Source: Phytophthora quininea
Lineage: Eukaryota; Oomycota; Peronosporomycetes; Peronosporales; Peronosporaceae
Assembly: GCA_011947345.1 (NCBI GenBank)
Contig: JAAVTG010000662.1
Coordinates: 1-28,369, forward strand
Direction of reading: 5' to 3'
Length of the DNA stretch: 28,369 bases
The notes under the pieces: generated by a model
The model's input: the letters and a program-made list of their open reading frames with translations, nothing else
Databases searched by the model: none
What the model was told of the DNA's origin: nothing
Program-made: the position numbers and the translations under genes
In this document: positions 9,762-19,906 of the stretch, one piece after another
Layout of the letters: each line of letters starts with the position of its first letter
How positions within the stretch are numbered: position 1 is the stretch's first letter

Positions 9762-10776
9762 ATGGCGACCCACAATGGACGCCACCTGGAGCGGCTGCAG
9801 CGCGGCGAGCACTTGGAGGCGACGGCGGTGCTGGCGCTGTGCGAGCGCGTGAAGGACCTGCTGGTGGAGGACGACAACGTGGTGCGCGTGGCGAGCCCCG
9901 TGGCCGTGTGCGGCGACATCCACGGCCAGTTCCACGACCTGCTCGAGCTCTTCAAGCTGGCGGGCCAGGCGCCGGCCACGAGCTACATCTTCCTCGGGGA
10001 TTTTGTGGACCGCGGCGCCATGAGTGTCGAGACCATCTCGTTGCTGTGCGTGCTCAAGGCCAGCTACCCGGACCGCGTGACGCTGCTGCGTGGCAACCAC
10101 GAGAGCCGCCAGACGACGCAGGTCTACGGCTTCCAGATGGAGTGCATGAAGAAGTACGACGGCGACGGCCGCATCTACAAGGCCTTCATGGAGCTCTTCG
10201 ACTTCCTGCCGCTCGGCGCGCTCATTGACGACCGGCTGCTGTGTCTGCACGGTGGACTGAGTCCAGCACTGCACCACTTGGATCAGCTGCGCATGCTCGA
10301 CCGCTTCCAGGAGATCCCGCCCGACGGCATCTTCGCAGACATTGTGTGGTCCGATCCGGACGCCAAGACGCTGGGCTTTCATATGGTGAGGGAAGAGGAG
10401 ATGAAGGAGGGGAGGTAAAGCTGCTAACTGGGCGCGTGGTTTGTATTTGCTGCAGTCGCCTCGAGGAGCAGGATACATCTTCGGCGAGGACGTTGTGGAG
10501 AAGTTCCTGCACGTGAACAAGCTCGACCACATGAGTCGCGCCCACCAGCTGTGTATGGAAGGCTACCAAGTGCTCTTCCGAGAGACCTTCTCCACAGTCT
10601 GGAGCGCGCCCAACTACTGCCATCGCTTTGGAAACTTGGCGGCAGTCATGGCTGTCGACGACAACCTCCAGCGGACATACAAAACCTTCAAGGAGGCGCC
10701 GTCGTCTAGGAACATCGGAGTGCTGGATAGCAAGGGCACCAGCTCGGATGCTATCGACGCCGGCTACTTTACGTAA
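9762..10776 (+). CDS. PP2A/PP4/PP6-like serine/threonine protein phosphatase, catalytic subunit
   Basis: A 314-residue PPP-family metallophosphatase that removes phosphate from Ser/Thr. All core motifs are present in order: GDIHGQ, GDFVDRG, GNHES, HGGLSP, then SRAHQLCMEGYQ and VWSAPNYC. One intron, 10386-10455 (GTGAGG..CTGCAG), is phase 0 and splits FHM from SPRGAGY. The frame is otherwise intact. The match is closest to the PP2A, PP4 and PP6 group rather than PP1 (SPRGAGYIFG, GQFHDLLELFKLAGQAP). The C-terminus is AGYFT. The PP2A group normally ends in a Leu that is carboxyl-methylated to control regulatory-subunit binding. That Leu is missing here, so the holoenzyme may be assembled differently. 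It is divergently transcribed from the pseudokinase. Confidence 0.92.
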
Positions 10777-10846
10777 TTCAGCACAAGAAGCGAATCAACA
10801 ATGGGAAGACCCAATAGATTTTGTGACAGTAAGGCCATGGATGCCA

Positions 10847-13800
10847 CTAACGGCGCCGTTTCTTGTCCTTCTTCCCCTTGCTGCGGCGCTTGTGATCCGC
10901 CTTGGCCTTCTCGTAGCTTGCGTGGAGCTGCTCGGGGTCTTTTGTTGCATGGGTTTCAGCTTGGTCTTCACACACTTCTCGATCTCTAGCGCGTCATAGA
11001 CCACCAGCGATTGCGGATGGTTGTACAGCTGCGCGTTGCTGATCATGAGGTCCCAGTCGGCCTCAAATTGTTCGTGGGAAGCGTAAATATGATTGTCAAT
11101 ACGCATCTTGATCGTCGTTATATCCATCGGCTCCTTCACGATCGAGTAGTAGTCTGGGTAATCCGCAGCCGACGGCTTCTCCAAGTATAAGTCTGTGCGA
11201 AGTCGTCCCGTGTTGTCTTTGAGTCGCATCACACTATCGTAGACCTTGCGGTGGTAATAGCTCAAGATCTTACGGTAGCGTCGTGAAGCTTCATCGTCGT
11301 TGGGATCATCCGCACCCTCGTCTTCATCTTCATCCACAAACGGTTCATCCTCATCACGCTTTCGCTTGCTACGCTTGCTGTCTTTGGGGCTTTTGGCTGC
11401 TGGCTTCATCTCTTCCTCATCGATACCGTCCTCACACATCTTGACAAACTCCGCGTCCGTAAATTGATCGCGGTAGGACATTTCCTTGCGCTTGCGTGGC
11501 TGGCCAGCGATGTCCATATCGAAGTTCCAGCTGTCCTTTTCCTGCTTGCCAGTGGCGATATCATGCTCCATAATCTCGTTCGCTTCACGAAGCCAAGCTG
11601 GGAGCGTCCTTTTCCGACATCAATCGGTGGCGAGGAGTGTTTGGCAGGTTCATCTGCTTGCTATAATCTGCCCATTCTTTGGCTTCACGTTCCTTGCGCT
11701 CGGTATCCATACGATGGTACAGCGCCAGCTCTTCGTCTGTCAGAGCCATCATGGCATTAATCTCGTCGTCCAAGAGAACGTTGGACGACTCGTCGTCGTG
11801 AGCAGCGTGTGCCGCTTCCTCCTGCTCCATCTTGATAAGACTTTCAAGCATGGCGCGTCGCTCCGCTTCCTTTGACTTGTTGTTAAATTTTCCGGCCTCA
11901 ACGACGAGGTTGTTCATGTTCATTTTGTCCGTAGCACGCGATAGAATCTTTTCCTCCACGGGACTGTTCGTAACCAGTCTAAACACGCGCACTTCATTCT
12001 TCTGACCGATACGATGGGCACGATCCTGGGCTTGCGCGTCCATGGCTGGGTTCCAATCGCTGTCAAAGATAACGACCGTATCGGCAGTTGCCAGGTTCAG
12101 ACCGAGACCACCAGCGCGCGTGCTCAACAAGAAGATAAAGAACGGCGAGTCGGACGCGTTGAACATGAACATTCTCTGCTCGCGCTCATCTGCGCTTGTG
12201 GATCCGTCCAAACGGAGGTAGCGGAAGCCACGGTAGTTGAAATAATCCTCCAAGACGTGCATCAACTGCGTCATCTGACTGAACATCAGCACACGGTGAC
12301 CCGCAGCCTTGAGCTTCGGGAGCATGCGGTCAAGCAATTCAAACTTGCCGGATGAGCGCACAATGTCAAAATCGATCTGATACCCGTTAGTTTGGAACAG
12401 ATACGGGTGATTGCACACCTTCCGTAGCTGCATCAGCACATTCGACAGCCCCTTGGACGTGTATTTTGTCTTGCCCTTCTTCTTGCCAGAATCGTCTGTC
12501 GTTTCCATGAGTAGCGCTCCACCTTCCTGAATACGTCGATACATGATCTTCTGCCATCCTGACAGCTCACACTTCAGCACCTTCTCCACCTTGTCAGGAA
12601 GCTGGTCTAGCACGGAACTCTTCACTCGTCGTAGCAGGAATGGACGTAGCACCTGGTGCAGTCGGTTGATGATAAGCATACGCTCTTCATCTGACAGTTC
12701 ATTCGACTCGCCGTTGCCGGAGAACTGCGCAAACGGCTTACTGAACCACTGTTCGAAAGTGTCCACCGACTCAAAAATGGTTGGCAGCAGGAAGTTCAAC
12801 AAAGCCCAAAGTTCTGGCAAGCTGTTTTGGAGCGGCGTACCCGTCAGCAACAGTCGATTACGAGAAGTGTACATCGTTCCCAGCGTCATAGCGAATTTAC
12901 TCTGCGCGTTCTTCATGCGATGTCCTTCGTCCACGATGATATACTGCCAATCGTACTTGCGCAGCACGTGTTTATCCTTCATAATGTACTCGTAGGTGGT
13001 TAGAAGAACATTGAACTGGCACGAGGCCATCTCCTGCTTGTGAAGCTCCTTGCGAACCTGCGGAGGGCCCTTGTAGACCACCAACACGAGGTCCGGCGCC
13101 CATTTTTAAACTCATTCACCCAGTTAGACAGCGTCGAAAGAGGCACCACCACAAGGAAGGGGCCGTGGTTGTGCTTCACCTCGGTCACATACGTGAGCAG
13201 TGAGATAGACTGAATCGTCTTACCCAGACCCATTTCATCGGCAAGAATGCCGTTCAAGTGGTTGTCGTACAACGAAACCATCCACTGCAATCCTCGAAGC
13301 TGATACTCTTTCAAATCTCCGCCAACCAACATGAGCGGCTGGCGTGGTAGCTCGCCCTTGGACGCAATCTCCAGATAGTTTAAGTCATCATCATCTTGGT
13401 CATCCGGCGCGCTACTCTTGCCACCATCGTGGTGCGCGTCGTAGTGGGCAGTGTACTCGTCCACGACGTGGTGTTTTCGCTTATGCTGGCGCACCAGTTG
13501 TCGAATGCTATCCAGGTAGCTATTCGTTTGCGTCAGGAGATACGTCAAACGCTCATTCTTGGCCTCAGCCACCAGCTTGCCGTATGCCTCCATATCATTG
13601 GCCTTCAAGGCCTTCAGACGCAATTTCTCCTGACGGTCTTCCTCACGTTCGATTTTGGATGCTCGCTGGTCGATAAAGCCCTTGACACCTTTCGCCGACT
13701 TGCTCACCTGCGCCTTGACGTTCTTGTGGTACGCAAAGAACTCCCGCGAGTGATTAAGGATGGCCTTCAGGTACATCTGGTGGTCTGCCCGCCGCTTCTT

Positions 13801-14685
13801 CTCCATCGCCACCGATTTCTTGCGCTTCTCGCGCTCGTCGCTCTGCAACTCCAATCTTGACGCAGGACGGCGTCGCCGGAACGACTTTCTATCCACCGCC
13901 GATGGTTCTCCCAGCAACGCCAACTTGGTCGTGTGCGCCTTGGCCACCTGCTTCCTCAGTTTTTGCTGCAGTAACACACACCTCAGATCCCGCAGCGTCT
14001 TCTTCTCGTCCTCGTCCAGACCTTCAGTGTGGCTCTCCATCTTGTGCAGACTCGCAGTCAAGAACTGCTGCAGCGTGTGCATGTATCTCATCTTCATAGC
14101 CACGTCGTTGGCGCCCAGCCAAGGGTGCACACATTGAACGGCCCAAAGGCCTCGTTGCTCTTGTGCTCGACCCCAATGAGATCTCCGTCAAAGTATTTGG
14201 GCCCTATGTACAGCAAGTTCCTGCTCTGTCTGGTCCACTTGGGGGTCATGAGCTCTAGAGTCTGGATGTCCGTGGGCGTCTGCGGCTGCGGGGAGTAGCC
14301 ATCATCAAACTGGCCGTTTCAATGGGCATGGCGCCTCCTCCTGCCTGCAGCTGCTTGGCCTGGCTGATAGCCGCGTCCATCGAGTGGCACAGCGCCTTGT
14401 ACGCTCGGATCTGGTTGTGGAGGTACTCCAGCTGCTTGTCCGTGAAGAGGTTCTTGCCCTGCAGGAACGGGCTGGCGGCCACGTCCAGCGGGCGGCTCGC
14501 CACGGTCTGGGCTTGCGCCTGGGCGCGGCGCTGCAGCTGCTGCTGCTGGTACTGGCGCAGCAGCGTCACGATCTGCTGGTACTTGGGGTGGCCCTTCTGT
14601 CCGGCGCGCTGCATGCGCTGCGCCACCTCCATGAGCTTTTGACGTGCTCGGCCGTCAGCACGCGCGGCCCCGACGACGACTCCAT
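10847..14685 (-). CDS. SNF2: SWI/SNF chromatin-remodelling ATPase, Snf2/Brahma type (six frameshifts as given)
   Basis: The ATP-dependent motor of a SWI/SNF nucleosome-remodelling complex, acting in the nucleus. From the N-terminus: a QLQ motif ([19 protein letters not shown]), a charged HSA-like helical region, the SNF2 ATPase (Walker [13 protein letters not shown] box [17 protein letters not shown]), the helicase C lobe ([20 protein letters not shown]), a SnAC-like stretch, and a C-terminal bromodomain ([11 protein letters not shown], then [10 protein letters not shown] with the acetyl-lysine-contacting Asn). A lysine/arginine tail follows. Six one-base indels break the frame: T run 14637-14640, A run 14307-14309, near 14131-14136, T run 13103-13107, an extra base at 11595-11596, and G run 10934-10937. 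Reversing them gives 1281 codons with no introns. The true stop is then at 10847-10849. For an essential remodeller this pattern means sequence error. Confidence 0.9.
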
Positions 14686-14720
14686 CGAAGCGTCTTCGCC
14701 TTTCGAAAGCACTTCTGCGG

Positions 14721-14728
14721 GGAATGAA
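14721..14728 (-). promoter_or_regulatory. Candidate oomycete initiator of the SNF2 gene
   Basis: On the minus strand this reads TTCATTCC, a perfect match to the oomycete initiator pattern YTCANTYY. It lies 35 bases before the ATG at 14685, within a short T-rich stretch, a normal position for this element. Confidence 0.5.
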
Positions 14729-14979
14729 AAACGACTACTTCGTAGTCAAAATAAAGACTACCAGGCTTCCTGGTGACTACCGCTGCTCCTGATCAAGAGA
14801 CTTGACGTCCGCCACCGACCGCCGCACCGTGTCGAGGCTCTGGAATCGATCAGCGCGGTGCAAAGCATGAAGAACGGAGACGAAGTGTTGGATGCGGCAC
14901 CCGCAAGATGGTGGCAGAGCTGGAGCGCGTTAAGGAGATTCAATCTGGAGCAACGATGCTTGATCCGAGCGCTTGGTTC

Positions 14980-15330
14980 GCCCCCCAAGACGTCCAAAGT
15001 GCGCGGCAACGGGCTGTTTGACGACATGCTCAACGTGGTGCACATCAACACGAAGTGACTCTCACTTCCGCAAGATAAGAAGTCCAAGGTGTATGACCGC
15101 GGCGGCCAGACCGCAACAAGACCCGCCGAAGAACGCGAAGTTTAGTGGGAAGATCGGCATCTGGCCGTTCGTACGGCAAGTGGTTGAGCCGATGGAGCCC
15201 GGTAGATTGTTGATTGCTTTGAAAACGGTCACGAAGAATGACGTGTACGGTCGCGGTGACCAGGCCGCAATGGGAAGGGAATAGGCAACGCCATGAAGGT
15301 AGTGTTTCGTCAGGAGCTGGCCGGGACATG
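14980..15330 (+). pseudogene. Mariner-type (Tc1/mariner) transposase relic
   Basis: This is a decayed fragment of a DDE transposase. Two conserved stretches survive in different frames: FDDMLNVVHI near 15017-15050, which in mariner-type enzymes leads into the first catalytic acidic region, and KFSGKIGIWPFV near 15139-15175. Just before the second is ARPQQDP, also typical of this family. Stops and frame changes separate them, and no complete catalytic triad remains. No terminal inverted repeats were found. It is a dead copy whose outer limits cannot be set from this sequence alone. Confidence 0.6.
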
Positions 15331-15439
15331 GATCGACTCGTAAACTATGGGACTACAATACCTTGCAGCCATTTGAAGCTGGAGACATCAAGACACTTGA
15401 ACGATGGCAACCACCTACAATGATCCGACATGGACAACG

Positions 15440-16545
15440 CCAGCAAACGCCTGCTATTGGAATTTAACAAAGTGTTCTTCATTGGCTAAGAAAAATCTGT
15501 TACGCGCGCTCCAGTCAATTCAAGCCGCGAGTATTTGGCACCAGAGACCCCACCTACTCAAGGAACCACACGAATGGATGTTTTGTTGTACTGCCGGATG
15601 CGTGATTTCTCGTTTGATCAGATAAGTGTTGTCAAGAACCACCCGAGAGAAGCTATTGAAGTGAGAAGCATTTACTGCTTCGTCCGATCGAAGAAACCTC
15701 TAACGAAAACTGTGAGGCGGCTTTGATTCGCTATTCGACTTTGGAACGGGATCAAGCAAAGGCGTTAGTGCAGGCATTAAGCAGCCGAATGGCCAGCAAT
15801 CAAGGCCTTCCTGGCGCCGGAAAAGCGTTTACCGGCGCGATACTGACGCCAACTATTGTGGAGGCGAAGGTCGCACCCGTGTTGTTTGTTTGCTACACCA
15901 ACCACGCGTCGGATCGGTTCCTGTGTCATCTACCGGACGTCGGTATCAGTCTCGTTCGTATTGGTCGTTAATGCAAAGAACCTCACCTTGAGAAGTATAA
16001 CCTCAACAAACTGCCACGGTCACCCCCACAGTTTGAGATGAAGATGCTGTACAACAAGTTGGATGAAAATGCCGAAGCTATCAATGTGGCTCTACGGAGA
16101 GCTGGACGCGGACGGGAGTCTTTGAAATGGTTTTTGAAGACGAATTGAATACGGCTATTTTTTTCTGAGCTCATTGCGGAATGCTCGAAGATGATTGCCG
16201 GTTCCAACGACATTATCGACTACTTGATGCGAGGCCAGGACGGTAGCAACAATCCAAGACGCAATGCAAGACAACGGAGTCCGAACGTCTGGCAATAGAG
16301 CGTCGCTAATCGTCGCTCGGCTTTAGCTGAGTGGATTGGAGTAGTTCGAGCGGACCGTGACTACGATCGCGTCGCTGCCCAAAACGCCTACAGTGAAACT
16401 TTGAAGAAACGAAACAGTGAAAGAGCAAGCCGACGTAACGATGCTCCAACGCGTCCAAATCATTGGCATGACGACGATTGTGTGGCGAAGAATCCGCAGA
16501 AAGTCGCGGCTGTGGCGCCACGAGTTGTCATTTACGCTCCCCGCT
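15440..16545 (+). pseudogene. NFX1/ZNFX1-type superfamily 1 helicase relic
   Basis: Fragments of a UPF1-like helicase of the NFX1/ZNFX1 type lie in several frames. The best is at 15723-15971: QAKALVQALSSRM, then a worn Walker A (GLPGAGKA, where GPPGTGKT is usual), then VLFVCYTNHASDRFLCHLPD and SLVRIG. Further on, near 16000-16015, EKYNLNKL continues the same alignment in another frame. Near 16440-16540, QRVQIIGMTT and then VAKNPQKVAAVAPRVVI match the segment that precedes the DE-box region. Stops and frameshifts are spread throughout, and helicase C is absent. The relic stops roughly 100 bases before the intact NLP start. The left limit is approximate. Confidence 0.65.
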
Positions 16546-16631
16546 AACACATCTTTTGCTTTTCCCGATAGGTTTGCGGGGCAAAATGATTACGGAATTT
16601 TCGACGGCGTTCGAACCGCAGGCCTCACATT

Positions 16632-16639
16632 CTCAATCT
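16632..16639 (+). promoter_or_regulatory. Candidate oomycete initiator of the intact NLP
   Basis: CTCAATCT fits YTCANTYY and lies 10 bases before the ATG at 16649. It supports using this ATG rather than an upstream start in the same frame. Confidence 0.4.
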
Positions 16640-16648
16640 TCCGTCAAG

Positions 16649-17443
16649 ATGCAACTTGTAGCCTTACTTGTTCTCGTTCTCGCACTTGCAACTCGCACCA
16701 CCGCCAATGCTGCGTCGATTGGTCATGACAAGGTCCAACCGTTTGCTCAACCCGAGCCGATCACCGACGCCGAGAAAGCTGCTGTCAAGTTCAGGCCATC
16801 ATTAACTATCAAGACTGGCTGCCACCCTTACGCTGCCGTGAATGCCGCGGGGGAAACGAATGCCGGGCTGAAAGGGACAGGAAGACCTGACGGAGACTGC
16901 AAGGATTCAGGTTTGGGACCCCAAGTGTACAGTCGATCCAAGTGGCATGGCGACAAGTGGGCCATCATGTATGCTTGGTATTTCCCCAAGGACGTGACGC
17001 GATGGCGTTTGTTGGCCGGCAAAATGGGCGTTCGACACGACTGGGTGAACGTGATCGTGTGGCTCGATAATCCTGCGATTGAGACACCGACAATACTGGC
17101 GATCACGGTGTCTCCCTACCGTCCCGGATACGACGACAGCAATAAACCTCCAGAGATGTCCGTAGTGGTCGACGGCTTTACTCCGAAGATGCGGTATGAT
17201 GAAGATGAATATAATGGCTATCACACCATCGTCCAGTCCAACGAGAAAGGAGAGTTTCAAGACCTGATCCAGTGGGAGCAGCTGACGGACGAGGCTCGCG
17301 AAGCTTTGGAGAGCACGGACTTTGGGGAGCATGCCAAGGTGCCATTCAACGACGCCCACTTTGACAGCAACCTCGTGAACGCAACCACGTTCTATGTCGA
17401 CAGACGGCACCACGGCGTCGAGACACATACGATCTGGGAGTAA
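16649..17443 (+). CDS. NLP (necrosis- and ethylene-inducing-like protein), intact
   Basis: A complete, intronless, 264-residue secreted NLP. The same frame opens at 16478, but the ATG at 16649 is chosen because it begins a signal peptide (MQLVALLVLVLALATRTTANA) and has an initiator-like box 10 bases upstream. The family cysteine pair (GCHPY and GDC) marks the type 1 class. The conserved segment [11 protein letters not shown], the region of the family known to be sensed as a pattern by plant immunity, is intact. The heptapeptide region reads GVRHDWV, which differs from the cytolytic consensus at its second and last positions. The last is normally an acidic metal-contacting residue. From family knowledge I infer that this copy is probably non-cytolytic. 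It shares orientation and much of its sequence with the pseudogene at 131, about 16.5 kb away. Confidence 0.92.
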   Translation: MQLVALLVLVLALATRTTANAASIGHDKVQPFAQPEPITDAEKAAVKFRPSLTIKTGCHPYAAVNAAGETNAGLKGTGRPDGDCKDSGLGPQVYSRSKWHGDKWAIMYAWYFPKDVTRWRLLAGKMGVRHDWVNVIVWLDNPAIETPTILAITVSPYRPGYDDSNKPPEMSVVVDGFTPKMRYDEDEYNGYHTIVQSNEKGEFQDLIQWEQLTDEAREALESTDFGEHAKVPFNDAHFDSNLVNATTFYVDRRHHGVETHTIWE

Positions 17444-17585
17444 ATTGAGCAATGGCAGGCAAGGTTTTGGCGAAACGCTTGTGAAGAGAATGCATGAATA
17501 TTAGCGCGCAGAGCACACTTCTTTTCATCATCTAACACTACATCCCCTTGCTGTGTGGGTGTCGCTATGCTGTTTTTCGAACGGC

Positions 17586-19013
17586 CTACGAGAACGACGC
17601 ACGGTCGAAGACGTGCAGCGGCAACGACTTGGTCATGAGCCGGAAGTACGCCATCTGCGAGTCCGTGGGCTTGTCTGTCAAAATCGGAGAAGAATCGGTT
17701 AGGGATGCACCTCCATCACACCACAATAGAGACCAACTTACCGTGCAGGAAACTAACTTGGTTGTAGTACGCGACGACGGCAGACATCTCCTCGGGCGTG
17801 TACGTGTACATGGTGGCGCGGACCTTGCGGTAGTCCACCTGCTTCTTAAAGTGCGTCTTCGTGGGGAAGTTCTCCGTCACGGCGGCCACGAACAGGCCGT
17901 TCTTGAGCTTGCGCGACTCGTCATAGCCCTTGGCGCCAATGTCCTTCAGCGCCGCGATCACCGAGATGTCGTCGGGCTTCACGTCCTTGCCCTCGTAGCC
18001 GAACACCGTATTCTGGAACCACGTGTTGTAGTCGTCGATAGCGATCAGCACAGGGAACTCGGTCGTCTGGGCCAGCTCCTCCTTCAGGTCGCACACGGCC
18101 TGGCACGCTAGCTCCTCGTCGCGAATGCCCCCACAACAATATCACGCAGCGTCAGAGCAGCATCCTTGTACTCCGCTGCGGTCTTCGGCTTGGCGTCGTG
18201 CGTGTCCGTGGGGTAGTAGCGCTCGCTGTACTTGCCGCGCATCGGGATCTGACTGAGTTGTTCACCGTGGCAATGCAGGAACTTTTCCAGCAGGTCGACG
18301 CCGTACACGTCAATGTCGAACTTGCCCTCCTGGAAGGGCGACTGCATCACATACGGGGCCTCCTTACACCAGGAGCGCGGGTTGGGGATGTACAGCACCA
18401 CCCAATCGCTCTCGCGCGCGAACTGCACGATCTGGTGCAGCGCAAAGCTCTTCCCGTGCCGCGGTCGCCGTCGATCAGATACGCGCCGATGGACGAGTCC
18501 TTGGTTGAATCCCAGTCTGCACGACAGCAACACGTCAGAAGTACGAACTTGTCCACTTTAGCTGGTCCAACTGCACGCACCCTTCATGGCCGAGATGATC
18601 TTCAGCGTTGTATCACGAAGCATAATGTGGCGGTGGCCCACGAGCTCGAACGTGTCGTCCATGCGGCGTACGATGCCCTCGGGGAAGAGCTGGTCCTGCT
18701 GGTCCTTGGCGAACGAGAAGAACTTGAGGCGGTGGGCATCGGTGGCCTGCGTACATTATAGCAATACATTAGCATGGCTGTTGGGATCCCCATGGCCACT
18801 GCAGCCGCCCCAAACCTGTGAGATCGGGACACCGGCCAGACTGCCGAGCTCTTCGAGCGTCGGCTCCTTGGTCTCCACCGCCTCCTCCTTGGCAGCCGCA
18901 GCCTCCAGCGCCTCCACCGCGGCGGGAGGAACCTCCGTGGACAGCGCTCGCAGCGCCATGGCCGGCAGGCGGCGCGTGGGCAGGCGCTTGGTCAGCGCGC
19001 GCAAGGGCATCAT
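17586..19013 (-). CDS. DAP3: Mitochondrial small ribosomal subunit protein mS29 (DAP3)
   Basis: A GTP-binding protein of the mitochondrial small ribosomal subunit. The N-terminus (start 19013) is basic and Arg/Leu-rich (MMPLRALTKRLPTRRLP), as expected for mitochondrial import. A P-loop follows, read as DRGTG then KSFALHQ, then VVLYIPNPRSW and YVMQSPFQEGKFD, and the Walker B-like VLIAIDDYNTWF. Three introns are inferred, all GT-AG: 18747-18815, 18517-18580 and 17675-17741. Two missing bases break exon 3, at the P-loop (C run 18453-18455) and in the C run 18128-18132. Reversing them gives 410 codons, close to the usual size of about 400. The last exon runs from DKPTDSQMAYFRLM to the stop at 17586-17588. 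It is head to head with the Ca2+ sensor gene, 136 bases apart. Confidence 0.87.
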
Positions 19014-19149
19014 CTTGTCCGCACTCGATATGCGGTCCCAGCCACACGCCTAAAACGATTTAGACGTTGTTTTAGATGGCCTTGTAAAACGGACCCTAAA
19101 ACCTTTGCCGAAACGACGCGAAAAGCGTGCAACGACTGCAACTTGGCAA

Positions 19150-19906
19150 ATGGGCTCGGCGGCTTCGACGGCAAAGGAAGGGCTGGGCACTGCAGTGCCC
19201 GGGCAGGACGGGTCGACCCCGATCGCCTGCAAGCTCAGCGACGACCAGGTGGCGGCGTTCGCGAGCAGCTCCAACTTTACGCCCGAGGAGGTGGCGGCTC
19301 TGCACGCGCACTTTGACCTCATTAGCTCGGCGCAGCGAGACGACGGACTCATCGACCGCAGCGAATTCCAGACGGCGCTGGGCTTTACGGTCAAGGAATC
19401 GCTCTACGTGGACCGCATCTTCCAGCTGTTCGACGCCAACAACGACAACTTTATCAGCTTTGCCGAGTTCGTGCAGAGCGTCTCGGTGTTGTCGTCCAAG
19501 GGCGGCACGGCCGAGAAGATCAAATGTGCGTGGCAATGGGCTTTAGCAGCTGCCAACGTGAGTTCCTAACTGTCTGTGGTGCTGCTGCTTTCGATACGCT
19601 CCAGTCTCGTTCGACATTTTAGATTTTGACCGCGACGGCAAACTGTCGACGCAGGAGCTGCTGAGCATGCTAGAGGCGTGCATCCAGGAGAACGGCATCA
19701 ACATCCCCGCCGAGTGCCTCGACGCCATCGTGGCCAAGACGATGGCAGATATAGACCTGGACAAGGACGGCTTCATCAGCTTTGACGAATTCCGCGTCAT
19801 GACGGAGGCCAATCTGCAGATGCTCAACCACGTGACGTTCAACGTGTCGGCCATCATCGCCGAATACATGCCGGCGCTACGCGTGCTGGTGACCGGCCAG
19901 ACCTAG
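19150..19906 (+). CDS. Calcineurin B-like EF-hand calcium sensor, myristoylation motif
   Basis: A 225-residue Ca2+-binding protein with four EF-hands. EF1 (about residues 56-73, FDLISSAQRDDGLIDRSEFQ) is atypical, with a long loop, as in plant CBL proteins. EF2 (95-106), EF3 (132-143) and EF4 (176-187) are canonical, with Asp first and Glu last. The N-terminus MGSAAS fits the N-myristoylation signal, so membrane anchoring is likely. One phase-1 intron, 19526-19604 (GTGCGT..CTCCAG), is supported because splicing restores EKIK-FSFDIYDFDRDG, the usual sequence around EF3. The order and spacing of motifs resemble CBLs, and calcineurin B and frequenin-like sensors are the alternatives. The C-terminus does not carry the usual CBL end motif. 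The gene is read away from mS29, and a kinase gene lies downstream in the same orientation. Confidence 0.85.

Noticed and set aside
9683..9979. N-terminal extension of the pseudokinase frame up to 9979
   Set aside because: It lies antisense to the conserved start of the phosphatase and has a low-complexity Ser/Arg composition typical of a shadow frame.
9738..10532. 264-codon minus-strand frame opposite the phosphatase
   Set aside because: It is a shadow of the conserved phosphatase and crosses its intron.
10795..10846. SNF2 C-terminal extension to the stop at 10795
   Set aside because: That frame follows a missing base at 10934-10937; the other frame gives a Lys/Arg-rich tail typical of the protein, with a stop at 10847-10849.
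16478..16648. Longer start for the intact NLP
   Set aside because: The extension covers helicase-relic sequence and would bury the signal peptide; the ATG at 16649 fits better.
17548..18111. 187-codon plus-strand frame opposite mS29 (and a similar one at 18198-18761)
   Set aside because: They are antisense shadows crossing mS29 introns and have no recognisable domain.
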